DNA of 64,000 bases from 66-474 sp036759545 (GTDB taxonomy: Bacteria; Pseudomonadota; Gammaproteobacteria; Xanthomonadales; Rhodanobacteraceae), in assembly GCA_036759545.1 (NCBI GenBank), contig DAIOUL010000005.1, positions 1-64,000 on the forward strand. The letters run 5' to 3'. A program made the translations under genes and the position numbers. Below are positions 7,848 to 16,503 of this stretch, one piece after another (positions within the stretch are counted from its first letter, which is position 1; the number at the start of each line of letters is the position of its first letter). The notes beneath the pieces are model-generated. The model saw nothing but the letters and a program-made list of their open reading frames with translations. It searched no databases and was not told the origin of the DNA.

Positions 7848-8252
7848 ATGAAAGCTCTGGCCGTTGCACTTCTCGGAATGTGCTTGTCTATGTCCGCATT
7901 CGCAGAAGACGGACTGGTTGTCCACTTCACGATCAAGAAAACCGCGGGCGACGAAACGAAAACGTACACCAACACCGTGCTGATGCGTCTCTCTGAAGCG
8001 TCGACATTTACATTTCCGGGAATGTACGAGATGCGACTGGATTCGCGAGCGATGCAAGGGGATCAGGAAAACCTCGTAATCGCGATCAAGGATATTTCCA
8101 GCGGCAAACCTGTGTACGCAGGAGATGGAGCAACAACGCTGAAGGTCGGCGCATCAACGACGATTCCGTTGCACCAGTTGCAGAACGCACAAGCACGGTA
8201 TGAGGTTTTCCTCGATACTTCGTACGGGCAGCTCCCCAAGTCTGTGCACTGA
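7848..8252 (+). CDS. Exported protein of unknown function
   Basis: A 134-residue protein with a clear Sec signal peptide (MKALAVALLGMCLSMSAFA, cleavage predicted after AFA at residue 19). The mature part is rich in beta-forming residues, with segments VVHFTIKKTAGDETKTY and KVGASTTIPLHQLQNA, and has no cysteine. I do not recognise the family. Codon use is somewhat less GC-rich than in the neighbouring genes. It stands alone, 170 bases after the ketoacyl synthase gene, and is followed by a cluster of intergenic repeats, so recent acquisition or weak selection is possible. Confidence 0.7.
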   Translation: MKALAVALLGMCLSMSAFAEDGLVVHFTIKKTAGDETKTYTNTVLMRLSEASTFTFPGMYEMRLDSRAMQGDQENLVIAIKDISSGKPVYAGDGATTLKVGASTTIPLHQLQNAQARYEVFLDTSYGQLPKSVH

Positions 8253-8291
8253 AGCGCGTTGCGCGCAGCGTCGGAAAGCGCAGCAGCAAAC

Positions 8292-8375
8292 GTAGCCCGG
8301 ATGCAGGCGCGTAGCGCCGGAATCCGGGAACATTCGTGGATCAGTCCCGGATTCCACTTCGCTCCATCCGGCTAC
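8292..8375. repeat. Palindromic intergenic element, GTAGCCCGGATG type (copy 1)
   Basis: The 84-base element begins GTAGCCCGGATG and ends CATCCGGCTAC, so its ends are inverted repeats; inside, GGAATCCGGGA and TCCCGGATTCC pair as well. A second copy with the same ends occurs at 62912-62997. It lies immediately upstream of the hairpin-chain element at 8385-8494. Confidence 0.7.
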
Positions 8376-8384
8376 GGAAGAGCA

Positions 8385-8494
8385 AAAAACTGGATTACTC
8401 GCGCCGTCCATGGCGCTCGCCCTTCGGGCCATCGGCTTTGCCGATGTTCGCTTCGGCATCCTGCCTTCGCAGTCCGGCTCTCGCCGGAATGACG
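8385..8494. repeat. Hairpin-chain intergenic element ending CCGGAATGACG (copy A)
   Basis: Consecutive short hairpins: GCGCC/GGCGC (8401-8416), GCCC/GGGC (8419-8429), CATCGGC/GCCGATG (8430-8446), CTGC/GCAG (8461-8472) and CCGGC/GCCGG (8474-8487), then AATGACG. The same order of elements with other stem sequences is found at 22128-22233. Intergenic between two convergent genes. Confidence 0.65.
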
Positions 8495-8509
8495 AGTCCG
8501 CGTAGCGGC

Positions 8510-8972
8510 TCAACCCAAGGGCGCGAGCATCATCAGCTTGCCGATATCGATGTATTGCAGCAGGCCGGCCATGCCCTGCATCACGTGCGGTTCGGAAGCC
8601 ACGCCGGTGATCGCCCACTGACCCCAGATTTCGAACGCGTTCTGGATCGCTCCCGGTCCGCCGTTGGCGAACGCGCGTTGCGCTTGGCGTGGACATGCGT
8701 CCGTCAGCATCGAGGTGACGACGCTGCCGGCCTGCTGGTTGAGGGATTCACGCTGCGCCGGACTGATCGATGCCAGCGGCGCCACGTCGGGATCGAGCGC
8801 CAGCGTAGCGAACGCCCATTGCGTCAGCACCTTGCGATCCGCGGGCGTGGTCGCACGGATCAGGCATTGACCGAGATCGTCCGAATCGACGCCCGCCGCT
8901 TGCGAAGGGTTGAGGCGTCACCACGCAAACGACAGACGACACGGCAAGCAGCATGAGGAAGTAAGGGCGCAT
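8510..8972 (-). pseudogene. Small secreted-protein gene, apparently frameshifted
   Basis: Two overlapping minus-strand frames together look like one gene. The first starts at ATG 8972 and encodes a signal peptide (MRPYFLMLLAVSSVVCVV) but then loses sense. From about 8915 a second frame carries the plausible mature protein: NPSQAAGVDSDDLGQCL, then ATTPADRKVLTQWAF, DACPRQAQRAFA and a stop at 8510. The offset is one base (8972 and 8830 differ by 142). The second frame has an in-frame stop just upstream and no signal peptide of its own; its GTG at 8830 cuts into the domain. I recognise no functional domain. Either the gene is broken or the read contains an indel between about 8905 and 8925. Confidence 0.6.
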
Positions 8973-9039
8973 GTCGGCTGATCCTGTCGAGATCAACTAT
9001 GGACCGCGCGATTGTTCCGACGTTCCGCCGATTGGATGT

Positions 9040-9091
9040 TCGCAAGAACTGGATTTCGGATCGCCGCTTGCGCGGCGTCCGGAATGACGGC
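9040..9091. repeat. Partial intergenic element ending CCGGAATGACG (copy B)
   Basis: GGATCGCCGC and GCGGCGTCC form a stem and lead into GGAATGACGG just after the cysK stop side. It is a shortened relative of the elements at 8385-8494 and 62397-62495. It may also serve as an end-of-transcript hairpin for cysK. Confidence 0.5.
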
Positions 9092-9098
9092 CACTGAA

Positions 9099-10058
9099 TC
9101 AGCTTTGCTGATTCAACCAGTCATCATCGCTGCCTTCATTCACCCCCTCGAACAGGAACGTCGAGAGGTAGCGCTCGCCGGTGTCGGGCAACATCGCCAG
9201 CAATACCGAACCTTGCGGCGCTTTCTTGGCGGCCTCCAGCGCCGCGGCGACGGTGGCGCCGGAAGAAATGCCGCAGAAGATGCCTTCTTCCTGCGCCAGC
9301 CGCCGCGCGGTGTCGCGCGCCAGCACTTCGTCCACCGGGATGATTTCATCGGCAATGGTGCGGCTCAAAACCTGCGGCAGGAAATCCGGCGTCCAGCCCT
9401 GGATCTTGTGCGGATGCCATTCCTCTCCCGAGAGCAAGGATGCATTCGCAGGTTCGGTCGCGATGATCTTGATATTCGGTCGCGCGAGTTTCAGCACCTC
9501 GCCCGCGCCGGTGAGCGTGCCGCCGGTGCCCCAGCCGCTGACGAAATAATCCAGCCGTTTTCCCGCAAAATCACGCAGGATTTCCGGGCCCGTGGTCTGG
9601 CGGTGATAGGCGGGATTGGCTTCGTTCTCGAATTGCCGCGCCAGAAACCAGCCGTGCTGCTTCGCGAGTTCCTCCGCCTTGCGCACCATGCCGGTACCGC
9701 GCTCGGCCGCGGGCGTCAGGATCACCTTCGCGCCGTAGGCGCGCATCAACTTGCGGCGTTCGATCGAGAATGAATCCGACATCACGGCCACGAACCGATA
9801 ACCGCGCGCGGCGCAAACCATCGCCAGCGCCACGCCGGTGTTGCCGGACGTCGCTTCGACGACGGTCTGACCGGGTTTCAACGTGCCGCGCTGCTCGGCA
9901 TCCAGGATGATCGCGATCGCCAGGCGATCCTTGACCGAACCACCCGGATTGAACGATTCGACTTTCGCATAAAGCGTGACGTGCGCGGGCGCGATGCGGC
10001 GCAGCTTGACGATCGGTGTGCCGCCGATGGTGTCGACGATGCTTTCGTGCAGGGACAT
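9099..10058 (-). CDS. cysK: Cysteine synthase A (O-acetylserine sulfhydrylase)
   Basis: A 319-residue PLP enzyme. The cofactor lysine is K43 in SFNPGGSVKDRL, the TSGNTG substrate loop is present (VEATSGNTGVAL), and the phosphate-binding loop is GWGTGGTLTG. It makes cysteine from O-acetylserine and sulfide, the last step of sulfate assimilation. AGGAG stands 7 bases before the ATG. CysK rather than CysM is favoured by the IQGWTPDFLP segment, close to the GIGAGFIP stretch of CysK, although that loop is diverged here. It lies 32 bases downstream of cysG on the same strand and is probably cotranscribed with it. Confidence 0.92.
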   Translation of the reverse strand: MSLHESIVDTIGGTPIVKLRRIAPAHVTLYAKVESFNPGGSVKDRLAIAIILDAEQRGTLKPGQTVVEATSGNTGVALAMVCAARGYRFVAVMSDSFSIERRKLMRAYGAKVILTPAAERGTGMVRKAEELAKQHGWFLARQFENEANPAYHRQTTGPEILRDFAGKRLDYFVSGWGTGGTLTGAGEVLKLARPNIKIIATEPANASLLSGEEWHPHKIQGWTPDFLPQVLSRTIADEIIPVDEVLARDTARRLAQEEGIFCGISSGATVAAALEAAKKAPQGSVLLAMLPDTGERYLSTFLFEGVNEGSDDDWLNQQS

Positions 10059-10090
10059 GACCGACTCCTGTTGCGATGGATGGGCGCGGA

Positions 10091-11530
10091 TCAGGCGGCG
10101 CGCACCGCCATTGCGTCGCGTAGGCCGAGCGGCGCGGCACCGAACCAGTGCAGCTCGTTTGCAAACGCCGCGACCTCGCCGACGATCAGCAGCGCCGGCG
10201 AGCGGATAGCGTACTCCTGCGCGGTTCGTGACAGGCGGTCGAGCCTTCCGGTGATCACGCGCTGATGCGGCGAGCCACCGTTTTCCACGATGGCGAAAGG
10301 CGTTTGCGGCGCGCGGCCGTACCGGATCAGGTTCGAGGCCACGGATTCCAGCGCGCCCACGCCCATGTAAATCGCCAGCGTGTGTTGCGTTTGCGCGAAT
10401 GCCTGCCAATCCGGCGCGCCGAGCGCATCCGTGCAGTGTGCGGTCAACAAGGTGATCGCGTGCGCGTGCTCGCGGTGCGTCAGCGGCACACCCGCGAACG
10501 CCGCGCAGGCCAGCGCCGCAGTGACGCCCGGAATCACTTCGTAATCGACGCCGTGCGCGCGCAGGAATTCCAGTTCCTCGCCGCCGCGGGCGAACACCAG
10601 CGAATCACCGCCCTTCAGCCGCACCACATGCCGGCCGGCGCACGCGTGCCGCAACATCGATGCATGGATGCGGGCCTGCGTCCGCGCGTGATCCTCGCCC
10701 GCGCGCTTGCCGACATCGATGCGTTCGGCATCGCGTCGAGCCAGCTCCAGAACGCCATCGCAGACCAGGCGATCATGCAGGATCACGTCGGCTCGCTTGA
10801 GCGCGCGCAGGCCTTTCAATGTCAGCAACCCTGGATCACCTGTGCCTGCACCAACCAGTGCCACCGAGCCGCGCGCTTTTTGCGGCACCTGCATCAATGT
10901 ACGTTCGAAAGCCGAACGTGCATCGGCAAATCGCTCGCTGCGCAGCAAACGCGGTACCTCGCCCCTAAGTATTTCCGCAAAAAAGTGCCGGCGTTCGCGT
11001 GACTGCGGAAAGCGCGCGCGAATCCGGCCGCGGTCACGCGCGAGCAGATCAGCCAACCCTGCGAGCGAGTCGTCCAGTTCGCTGTCGAACCTTTCGCGCA
11101 GATACGTGGCCAGCATCGGCGCGGCGCCGCCACCGGAAATCGCGATCTGCACCGGCCCGCGCCGCACCCGCGCGGGCACATGGAAGCTGGAAGTTTCCGC
11201 ATCATCCACTGCGTTGACGAACACGCGCCGCGCGTGCGCGGCTTCCGCCACCGCGCGATTGATCGAAACATCATCGGTCGCCGCGATCACCAGCCACATG
11301 CCGTCCAGCCAGCCCGGCTCGAATTCGCCTTCGCGATGCTCGATGTGCCCGCCTTCGGCCATCCGGTTCAATTCGGCGTCCAATGCCGGCGCGCCGACCG
11401 TGACGCGCGCGCCGGCTTCCAGCAATGCCCGCACCTTGCGGCGCGCGACCGCGCCGCCGCCCACGGCCAGCACCGAACGTCCGCGCAGATCGACGAACAG
11501 GGGAAACAGTGGCGGGCGCGATGCGTCCAT
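10091..11530 (-). CDS. cysG: Siroheme synthase CysG (dehydrogenase/ferrochelatase plus uroporphyrinogen methyltransferase)
   Basis: A 479-residue two-domain fusion. The N-terminal half (about residues 1-150) is the precorrin-2 dehydrogenase/ferrochelatase, with the NAD loop VLAVGGGAVARRKV and ISGGGAAPMLATYLRE. The C-terminal half (about 225-470) is the SAM-dependent uroporphyrinogen III methylase, with LVGAGTGDPGLLTLKG, ILHDRLV and VRLKGGDSLVFARGGEE. It makes the siroheme needed by the sulfite reductase encoded at 14809-16503. ATG 11530 is chosen because AGGATCG lies just upstream and the reading beyond it is not conserved. Confidence 0.95.
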   Translation of the reverse strand: MDASRPPLFPLFVDLRGRSVLAVGGGAVARRKVRALLEAGARVTVGAPALDAELNRMAEGGHIEHREGEFEPGWLDGMWLVIAATDDVSINRAVAEAAHARRVFVNAVDDAETSSFHVPARVRRGPVQIAISGGGAAPMLATYLRERFDSELDDSLAGLADLLARDRGRIRARFPQSRERRHFFAEILRGEVPRLLRSERFADARSAFERTLMQVPQKARGSVALVGAGTGDPGLLTLKGLRALKRADVILHDRLVCDGVLELARRDAERIDVGKRAGEDHARTQARIHASMLRHACAGRHVVRLKGGDSLVFARGGEELEFLRAHGVDYEVIPGVTAALACAAFAGVPLTHREHAHAITLLTAHCTDALGAPDWQAFAQTQHTLAIYMGVGALESVASNLIRYGRAPQTPFAIVENGGSPHQRVITGRLDRLSRTAQEYAIRSPALLIVGEVAAFANELHWFGAAPLGLRDAMAVRAA

Positions 11531-11610
11531 GCGACGATCCTGATCGCGGCCGTGCAGCCGCGGAAATGAGCATCCCGCAGCCACTTATTCCGAAACTTCA
11601 TCAGCACCGG

Positions 11611-11640
11611 TTGGACGTCTAAACGTCCGCCTGATATTCT
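11611..11640 (+). promoter_or_regulatory. Candidate promoter with overlapping palindromic operator before the cysB-like gene
   Basis: TTGGAC (11611-11616) and TATTCT (11635-11640) are 18 bases apart. Between them lies GGACGTCTAAACGTCC (11613-11628), an imperfect palindrome built from two ACGTC-centred 8-mers. It resembles tandem met-box sequence (AGACGTCT) but no MetJ is encoded here, so the binding protein is unknown; autoregulation by the LysR protein is another option. It also lies upstream of the divergent cysG. Confidence 0.4.
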
Positions 11641-11772
11641 CCCCCCGAATCGATCCAGCGAAGCCTTCGATGTCGTTGCAACGTCGTCCCATGTGTTGGC
11701 GCACCTACGCGATGAAACGCGCGAATCGCGCGTGCTCTTCCGCCTGCCGCCCACACGTTCCGGACGACTTCC

Positions 11773-12759
11773 ATGACACTCACCCAGCTTCGTTATCTCG
11801 TCGCCATCGCTGATTCCGGCCTCAACATCACCCAGGCCGCCGGCCGCGTGCACGCCACGCAACCGGGACTCTCCAAGCAGATCAAACGGCTCGAAGACGA
11901 ACTCGGCTTTCTGCTGTTCGCGCGGCGCGGGCGCAGCCTGCAAGCGCTTACCGCCGCCGGTGCGCAGGTGCTCGGGTATGCCAGGCGCGTCATGAGCGAA
12001 GCGGCGAATATCCGCGCGCTGGCGGCCAACCAGCGCGGCGACCGCCGCGGCCGCCTAACGGTAGTGACCACGCACACGCAAGCGCGGCACGTGCTGCCGC
12101 GCGCGATCGCGGTGATCAAGCGCGAATTTCCGGAAGTGACCGTGCATCTGCAGCCGGCGGATGAAGGCGACATACTGCCGCAGCTCGCGCGCGGCGACGC
12201 CGATGTGGCGATCATCAGCAGCAGTGGCACGACGCCGGAAGGCGGCGTCGCGGTGCCGTTGTTCCGCTGGAAACGCGTGGTGCTGGTGCCGCGGTCGCAC
12301 TCATTCGTTTCTCGCAAGCGCGCGCCGACCTTGCGCGAGCTGTCCGCGCATCCGCTGGTGAGTTACGCGTCGTCGCAGCAGCCGGGTTCTTCGTTGCGGC
12401 GCGCATTCGCGCAGGCCGGCTTGGACGTGAAGCTCGCGATGACCGCGGTCGACGCGGACCTGATCAAGACCTACGTGCGCGAAGGCTTGGGGTTGGGCAT
12501 GTTGGCCGAGATGGCGGTGGATGCGCGGGTGGACGCCGATCTGCAGCCGCTGCCGGCGCCGGAGGCGCTACCGGAATGCACCACCTGGGCGGTGCTGCCG
12601 CGCGAACGCGTGCTGCGCGATTACGCGCTGGCGCTGCTGCACGCACTGGCACCGCAACTGGATCGCCACGACCTGCGCCGCGCGGTCAGCGGCAATGCGC
12701 AGCCGCGGTGGCCGCAGCCGCCGAGATGGGGCGAGTTGAGGCAGAAATACGCCGCGTGA
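11773..12759 (+). CDS. cysB: CysB-like LysR family transcriptional regulator
   Basis: A 328-residue LysR protein. The winged helix-turn-helix occupies residues 1-60, with ITQAAGRVHATQPGLSKQIKRLEDELG as the recognition region (split here: ITQAAGRVHATQPGLS). The effector domain begins RLTVVTTHTQARHVLP; TTHTQAR is the inducer-binding signature of CysB/Cbl, which sense N-acetylserine or O-acetylserine. It should activate the flanking cysG-cysK and cysJIH blocks when sulfur is scarce. It is transcribed away from cysG and converges on pheA. The C-terminal Pro/Arg-rich tail is typical of CysB of this bacterial group. Confidence 0.9.
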   Translation: MTLTQLRYLVAIADSGLNITQAAGRVHATQPGLSKQIKRLEDELGFLLFARRGRSLQALTAAGAQVLGYARRVMSEAANIRALAANQRGDRRGRLTVVTTHTQARHVLPRAIAVIKREFPEVTVHLQPADEGDILPQLARGDADVAIISSSGTTPEGGVAVPLFRWKRVVLVPRSHSFVSRKRAPTLRELSAHPLVSYASSQQPGSSLRRAFAQAGLDVKLAMTAVDADLIKTYVREGLGLGMLAEMAVDARVDADLQPLPAPEALPECTTWAVLPRERVLRDYALALLHALAPQLDRHDLRRAVSGNAQPRWPQPPRWGELRQKYAA

Positions 12760-12806
12760 TTCGGGCAGAACGTACCGTCGGGGACCTGAACACCATCCCC
12801 ACCCAA

Positions 12807-12827
12807 CCCTCCCCTTGAAGGGGAGGG
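12807..12827. terminator. Palindrome between convergent cysB and pheA
   Basis: CCCTCCCCTT (12807-12816) pairs with AAGGGGAGGG (12818-12827) around a single base, in the 95-base gap between convergent genes. It belongs to a small family with 36230-36250 and, more loosely, 20635-20658. It lacks a T tract, so a bidirectional terminator is plausible but unproven. Confidence 0.45.
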
Positions 12828-12854
12828 CTAAATCGGCCGCATGCAAGCGCGCTT

Positions 12855-13997
12855 CTACACAACAGCGACCGGATACGACCCCAACACCCGCACCTGCGCA
12901 GCGAAATCGCCCAGTTCCGCCAGCGCGTCGGACAGCGGCGCTTCCTCGACGTGCCCGCCGACATCGATGAAGAACGCGTACTGCCACAGTCCGGTATGCG
13001 CCGGGCGCGATTCGATCCGATTCATGCTGATGCCGCGCCGCGCCAGCGGTTCCAGCACGCGATACAGCGCGCCGGGCTGGTCGTGCACGAACACCAGCAG
13101 CGACGTGCGATCGTTGCCGGACGGCGGAAACAGCGCGCGGCCTAGCACAAGAAAGCGCGTGGTGTTGTCGGGACGGTCTTCGATCGGACCCGCGACGATC
13201 TTCAAGCCATACACGTGCGCGGCGCTCTCGCCCGCGACCGCCGCGCCATCGTCCGCGTTGCGCGCGCGGCGTGCGGCTTCCGCATTGCTCGCGAGCGCCT
13301 GCAATTCCGCCTTCGGCAGATGCTGACGCAGCCAGCCGCGGCACTGCGCCAGCGATTGCGCGTGCGAATACACGCGCTCGATGTCCTCGAGGTGACCGCC
13401 GCGCGAAAGCAGATATTGATGCACGTGCAGCTCGACCTCGCCGCAGATCTTCAGCGGCGAGGACAGGAACATGTCCAGTGTGGACTGGATCGTGCCCTGC
13501 CCCGAATTCTCCACCGGCACCACGCCGAAATCGGCGTGACCCGCGGCGACCTCGTCGAACACCTCCTCGATGCTGGAAAGCGGATAACCTTTCGCCGAGT
13601 GGCCGAAGTGCTTCAGCACCGCCTGCTGCGAAAACGTGCCTTCGGGGCCGAGATAGCCGACCTTCAACGGCTCCTGCTGCGCGAGGCACGCCGACATGAT
13701 TTCGCGAAACAGCCGCACCAGCACTTCGTCGGCGAGCGGACCGTCGTTGCGATCCACCACGCGGCGCAGCACCTGCGCTTCGCGTTCGGGCCGGTAGTAA
13801 TCCACTGCGGCGGCGAGTTTGCCCTTGGCCTTGCCGACCTGCCGCGCCCACTTCGCGCGCTCGGCGATCAGCGCCTGGATCTGCCGGTCGATCCCGTCGA
13901 TCTGTGCGCGCACTTGCGCGAGATCGGGCTTGTCGCCGCTCGCGGTCTTCGCGCGTGCCGACTTGCGCGGCAAGTCGCCGCTTTTAGATTTGGCCAT
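12855..13997 (-). CDS. pheA: Bifunctional chorismate mutase/prephenate dehydratase
   Basis: A 380-residue P-protein. The AroQ chorismate mutase domain is at about 25-105 (LAQVRAQIDGIDRQIQ, then DYYRPEREAQVL). Prephenate dehydratase follows at about 112-285, with VGYLGPEGTFSQQA and VPVENSGQGTIQSTLD. The C-terminal ACT domain (about 300-375) has GALYRVL and NRIESRP, the phenylalanine-binding signature, so feedback inhibition is expected. It turns chorismate into phenylpyruvate. The first 25 residues are rich in Lys/Arg and look unstructured. It is divergent from no gene: cysH ends 59 bases upstream on the same strand. Confidence 0.96.
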   Translation of the reverse strand: MAKSKSGDLPRKSARAKTASGDKPDLAQVRAQIDGIDRQIQALIAERAKWARQVGKAKGKLAAAVDYYRPEREAQVLRRVVDRNDGPLADEVLVRLFREIMSACLAQQEPLKVGYLGPEGTFSQQAVLKHFGHSAKGYPLSSIEEVFDEVAAGHADFGVVPVENSGQGTIQSTLDMFLSSPLKICGEVELHVHQYLLSRGGHLEDIERVYSHAQSLAQCRGWLRQHLPKAELQALASNAEAARRARNADDGAAVAGESAAHVYGLKIVAGPIEDRPDNTTRFLVLGRALFPPSGNDRTSLLVFVHDQPGALYRVLEPLARRGISMNRIESRPAHTGLWQYAFFIDVGGHVEEAPLSDALAELGDFAAQVRVLGSYPVAVV

Positions 13998-14056
13998 CTA
14001 GACGTCCCATTTATCGGAACGCGAGCTTGCCGGGTTCCATGGCCCGGCACAAGCGA

Positions 14057-14812
14057 TCAGCCGCTGGCCACGCGCGGTGTCGCCGCAGCGGCATCGTCAT
14101 AGTGCAGCCCGCATTCGCGTTTCAGCCCGAAGAAACGCGTGTCCTGCATACGCATGCCGGGTTGCAGCCTGCGGGTGGTGTGCCGATCTCCGATGGACGG
14201 ATAACCCTGATGCCACAGCGGATGCCAGGGCAAGCCGTGTTGCTGCAGGTAATCGGCAACGTCGTAGTCGCTCCAATCGGCGAACGGATGCAGCTTCCAG
14301 CGCCCGTCGCGCAGTTCGAGAAACGGTATGGCGGCGCGGCTGTCCGACTGCGCGCGGCGGATGCCTGCGACCCAGGTGCGCACGCGCAGTTCCTGCAAGG
14401 CGCGCTGCATCGGTTCGATCTTGTGCAGACGGTTGTACAACGCGATGCCTTGCACGCCTTGTTCCCACAAGCGGCCGTGCCGCGCTTCCATCCACGCCGC
14501 GCCGAGCTGCGGGCGGAACACCTTCAGGTTGAGGTGCAACCGCTCCGTCAATTCGTCGGCGAAGCGGTACGTCTCCGGAAACAAGTAACCCGTGTCGATG
14601 AAGATCACCGGAATGTCGGGCCGCACGCGGGTGACCAGATGCAGCGCCAGCGCCGACTGCACACCGAAACTGGAAGACAGCGCGTGCTCGCCGGCCAGCG
14701 TCTTCAGTGCCCAATCCACGCGTTCCGCTGCACTGCGCAGCGCCAGCCAGCGATTCAGTTCTTCCAATGCGCGCGGCGACTCGGCTGCGGCCGACAAATC
14801 GGGGGCACTCAT
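14057..14812 (-). CDS. cysH: Phosphoadenylyl-sulfate (PAPS) reductase
   Basis: A 251-residue protein with the adenine nucleotide alpha-hydrolase fold: SSSFGVQSALALHLV, FIDTGYLFPETYRFAD and the C-terminal catalytic cysteine C234 in LKRECGLH. The paired CC...CxxC cysteines that bind a 4Fe-4S cluster in APS reductases are absent, so it is the thioredoxin-dependent PAPS type. It reduces PAPS to sulfite. Its ATG overlaps the cysI stop by 4 bases (ATGA), completing cysJ-cysI-cysH in pathway-linked order. Confidence 0.95.
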   Translation of the reverse strand: MSAPDLSAAAESPRALEELNRWLALRSAAERVDWALKTLAGEHALSSSFGVQSALALHLVTRVRPDIPVIFIDTGYLFPETYRFADELTERLHLNLKVFRPQLGAAWMEARHGRLWEQGVQGIALYNRLHKIEPMQRALQELRVRTWVAGIRRAQSDSRAAIPFLELRDGRWKLHPFADWSDYDVADYLQQHGLPWHPLWHQGYPSIGDRHTTRRLQPGMRMQDTRFFGLKRECGLHYDDAAAATPRVASG

Positions 14813-16503
14813 GCGCTCACCTCCGCCGCGGCGCCAAGGCCTTCGAGCAATCCCATGCGATGGAGAAAATCACCGAAGCGCTCCCGCGGTTCCCGCTCGC
14901 GCGCATAGCGCGCAAACAGCGGATCGAGCGCGTCGAAAATCTGCGCTTCTGTAATGTTCTCGCGATGCAGGACATTCATGCGCCGGCCGAGGTGATCGCC
15001 GCCCAGCATCAGGTTGTAGCGTCCAGGCGCCTTGCCGATCAGGGCGATCTCGGCGAGATGGGGCCGCGAGCAGCCATTCGGACAGCCGCTGACGCGCACG
15101 TCCATCGGTGCATCGCGCAAGCCATGCCGGGCGAGCAAGTCGTGCAGCTTGCCGAGAAATCCCGGCAGATAGCGCTCGGCCTCTGCCATCGCCAAGCCGC
15201 AGGTCGGCAGCGCCACGCACGCGAGCGCATGCAACTGCGTGGGCGTGGCGCGAGCGTGCAGATCGAGACGATGCTCCGCAAGCATGGAGTCGATCGCATC
15301 GCGCAGCGGGCGCGGCACTCCGGCGATCAGCAGGTTCTGGTTGGGTGTCAATCGGAATTGCACGCCCTTCGCATCCGACTCCAGCAGCGCGGCGATTTCG
15401 CGCAAACCGGTTTGATAGGAAAGACCGTCGCGATCCCAAACCCGACCCGCCAGGATGTGCAGGCCCAGATGCAAGCGGCCGTTCTCGCCTTCGCTCCAGC
15501 CGAAGGCGTCGCCGCGTTCGCTGAATTCGAAACCGCGTGCGGCCTGCAGTTTGAATCCCGCGCGCCGCTCGACTTCCCACTTGAACCACTCGATGCCGCG
15601 GTCGTCGATGGTGTATTTCAGCCGCGCGTGCCTGCGGTCGGAACGATCGCCGAAATCGCGCTGCGTTTCGATTACCGCACGCGTCAGCGCTTCCACTTGC
15701 TGCGGCTCGACGAAGCCGATGATGTCCGCCAGACGCGGGTAAGTTCTGGCCTCGCCGTGCGTCATGCCCATGCCGCCGCCGGCGCAGACGTCGTAGCCAA
15801 GCAGCGCGTTGTCCTCGATGATGGCGATGAATCCCAGATCCTGCGCGAATACGTCGATGTCGTTGCGCGGCGGGATGGCGAAGCCGATCTTGAATTTGCG
15901 CGGCAGATACGTCTCGCCGTACAAGGGATCGTCTTCGCCGCCGAGCACGCGTTCCCGGTCCAGCCAGATCTCGTGATACGCGCGCGTTTTCGGCAGGAGC
16001 GCTTCCGACAGCATGGCGGCCTGTGCGTGCACCTGCGCATGCAACGAGGACTGCAGCGGGTTCACCGCGGACACCACATTGCGATTGACGTCGCCGCAGG
16101 TGGCGATGGTGTCCAGCAACGCCTGGTGGATGGCCTGCAACGTGGCTTTCAGTTCGCGCTTGATCACGCCGTGCAACTGGACGGTCTGCCGCGTGGTGAT
16201 CCGCAGGCCGCGCTGTGCGTATCTCCGCGCGATCGCATCCAGGGTGAGCCACTGCGCCGGCGTGACGACGCCGCCCGGCAGGCGCGTGCGGATCATGAAG
16301 CTGTAGGCCGGCTCCAATCTGGCGAGGCGGCGTTCCTCCCGCAGATCGCGGTCGTCCTGTTGATAGCCGCCGTGGAATTTCAGCAGTTGCGTGTCGCCGT
16401 CGCGCAGGGCGCCGGTGACCGCATCGGCCAGGCTCTCGCGCAAGGTGCCGCGCAGTCCGTCGCTGCCGCGCTTGATGGTTTCGACATTCGAAAGCGCGCC
16501 CAT
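14809..16503 (-). CDS. cysI: Sulfite reductase (NADPH) hemoprotein beta subunit
   Basis: A 564-residue siroheme and 4Fe-4S enzyme. The cluster cysteines lie in CVALPTCGLAMAEAERYLP and SGCPNGCSRP (C-x5-C and C-x3-C), and the siroheme/sulfite arginine and lysine region RITTRQTVQLHGV is intact. It reduces sulfite to sulfide with six electrons passed on by CysJ. The ATG at 16503 shares one base with the cysJ stop (TGATG), and cysH overlaps the other end, so the three genes are translationally coupled. Length is like that of E. coli CysI. Confidence 0.97.
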   Translation of the reverse strand: MGALSNVETIKRGSDGLRGTLRESLADAVTGALRDGDTQLLKFHGGYQQDDRDLREERRLARLEPAYSFMIRTRLPGGVVTPAQWLTLDAIARRYAQRGLRITTRQTVQLHGVIKRELKATLQAIHQALLDTIATCGDVNRNVVSAVNPLQSSLHAQVHAQAAMLSEALLPKTRAYHEIWLDRERVLGGEDDPLYGETYLPRKFKIGFAIPPRNDIDVFAQDLGFIAIIEDNALLGYDVCAGGGMGMTHGEARTYPRLADIIGFVEPQQVEALTRAVIETQRDFGDRSDRRHARLKYTIDDRGIEWFKWEVERRAGFKLQAARGFEFSERGDAFGWSEGENGRLHLGLHILAGRVWDRDGLSYQTGLREIAALLESDAKGVQFRLTPNQNLLIAGVPRPLRDAIDSMLAEHRLDLHARATPTQLHALACVALPTCGLAMAEAERYLPGFLGKLHDLLARHGLRDAPMDVRVSGCPNGCSRPHLAEIALIGKAPGRYNLMLGGDHLGRRMNVLHRENITEAQIFDALDPLFARYAREREPRERFGDFLHRMGLLEGLGAAAEVSA

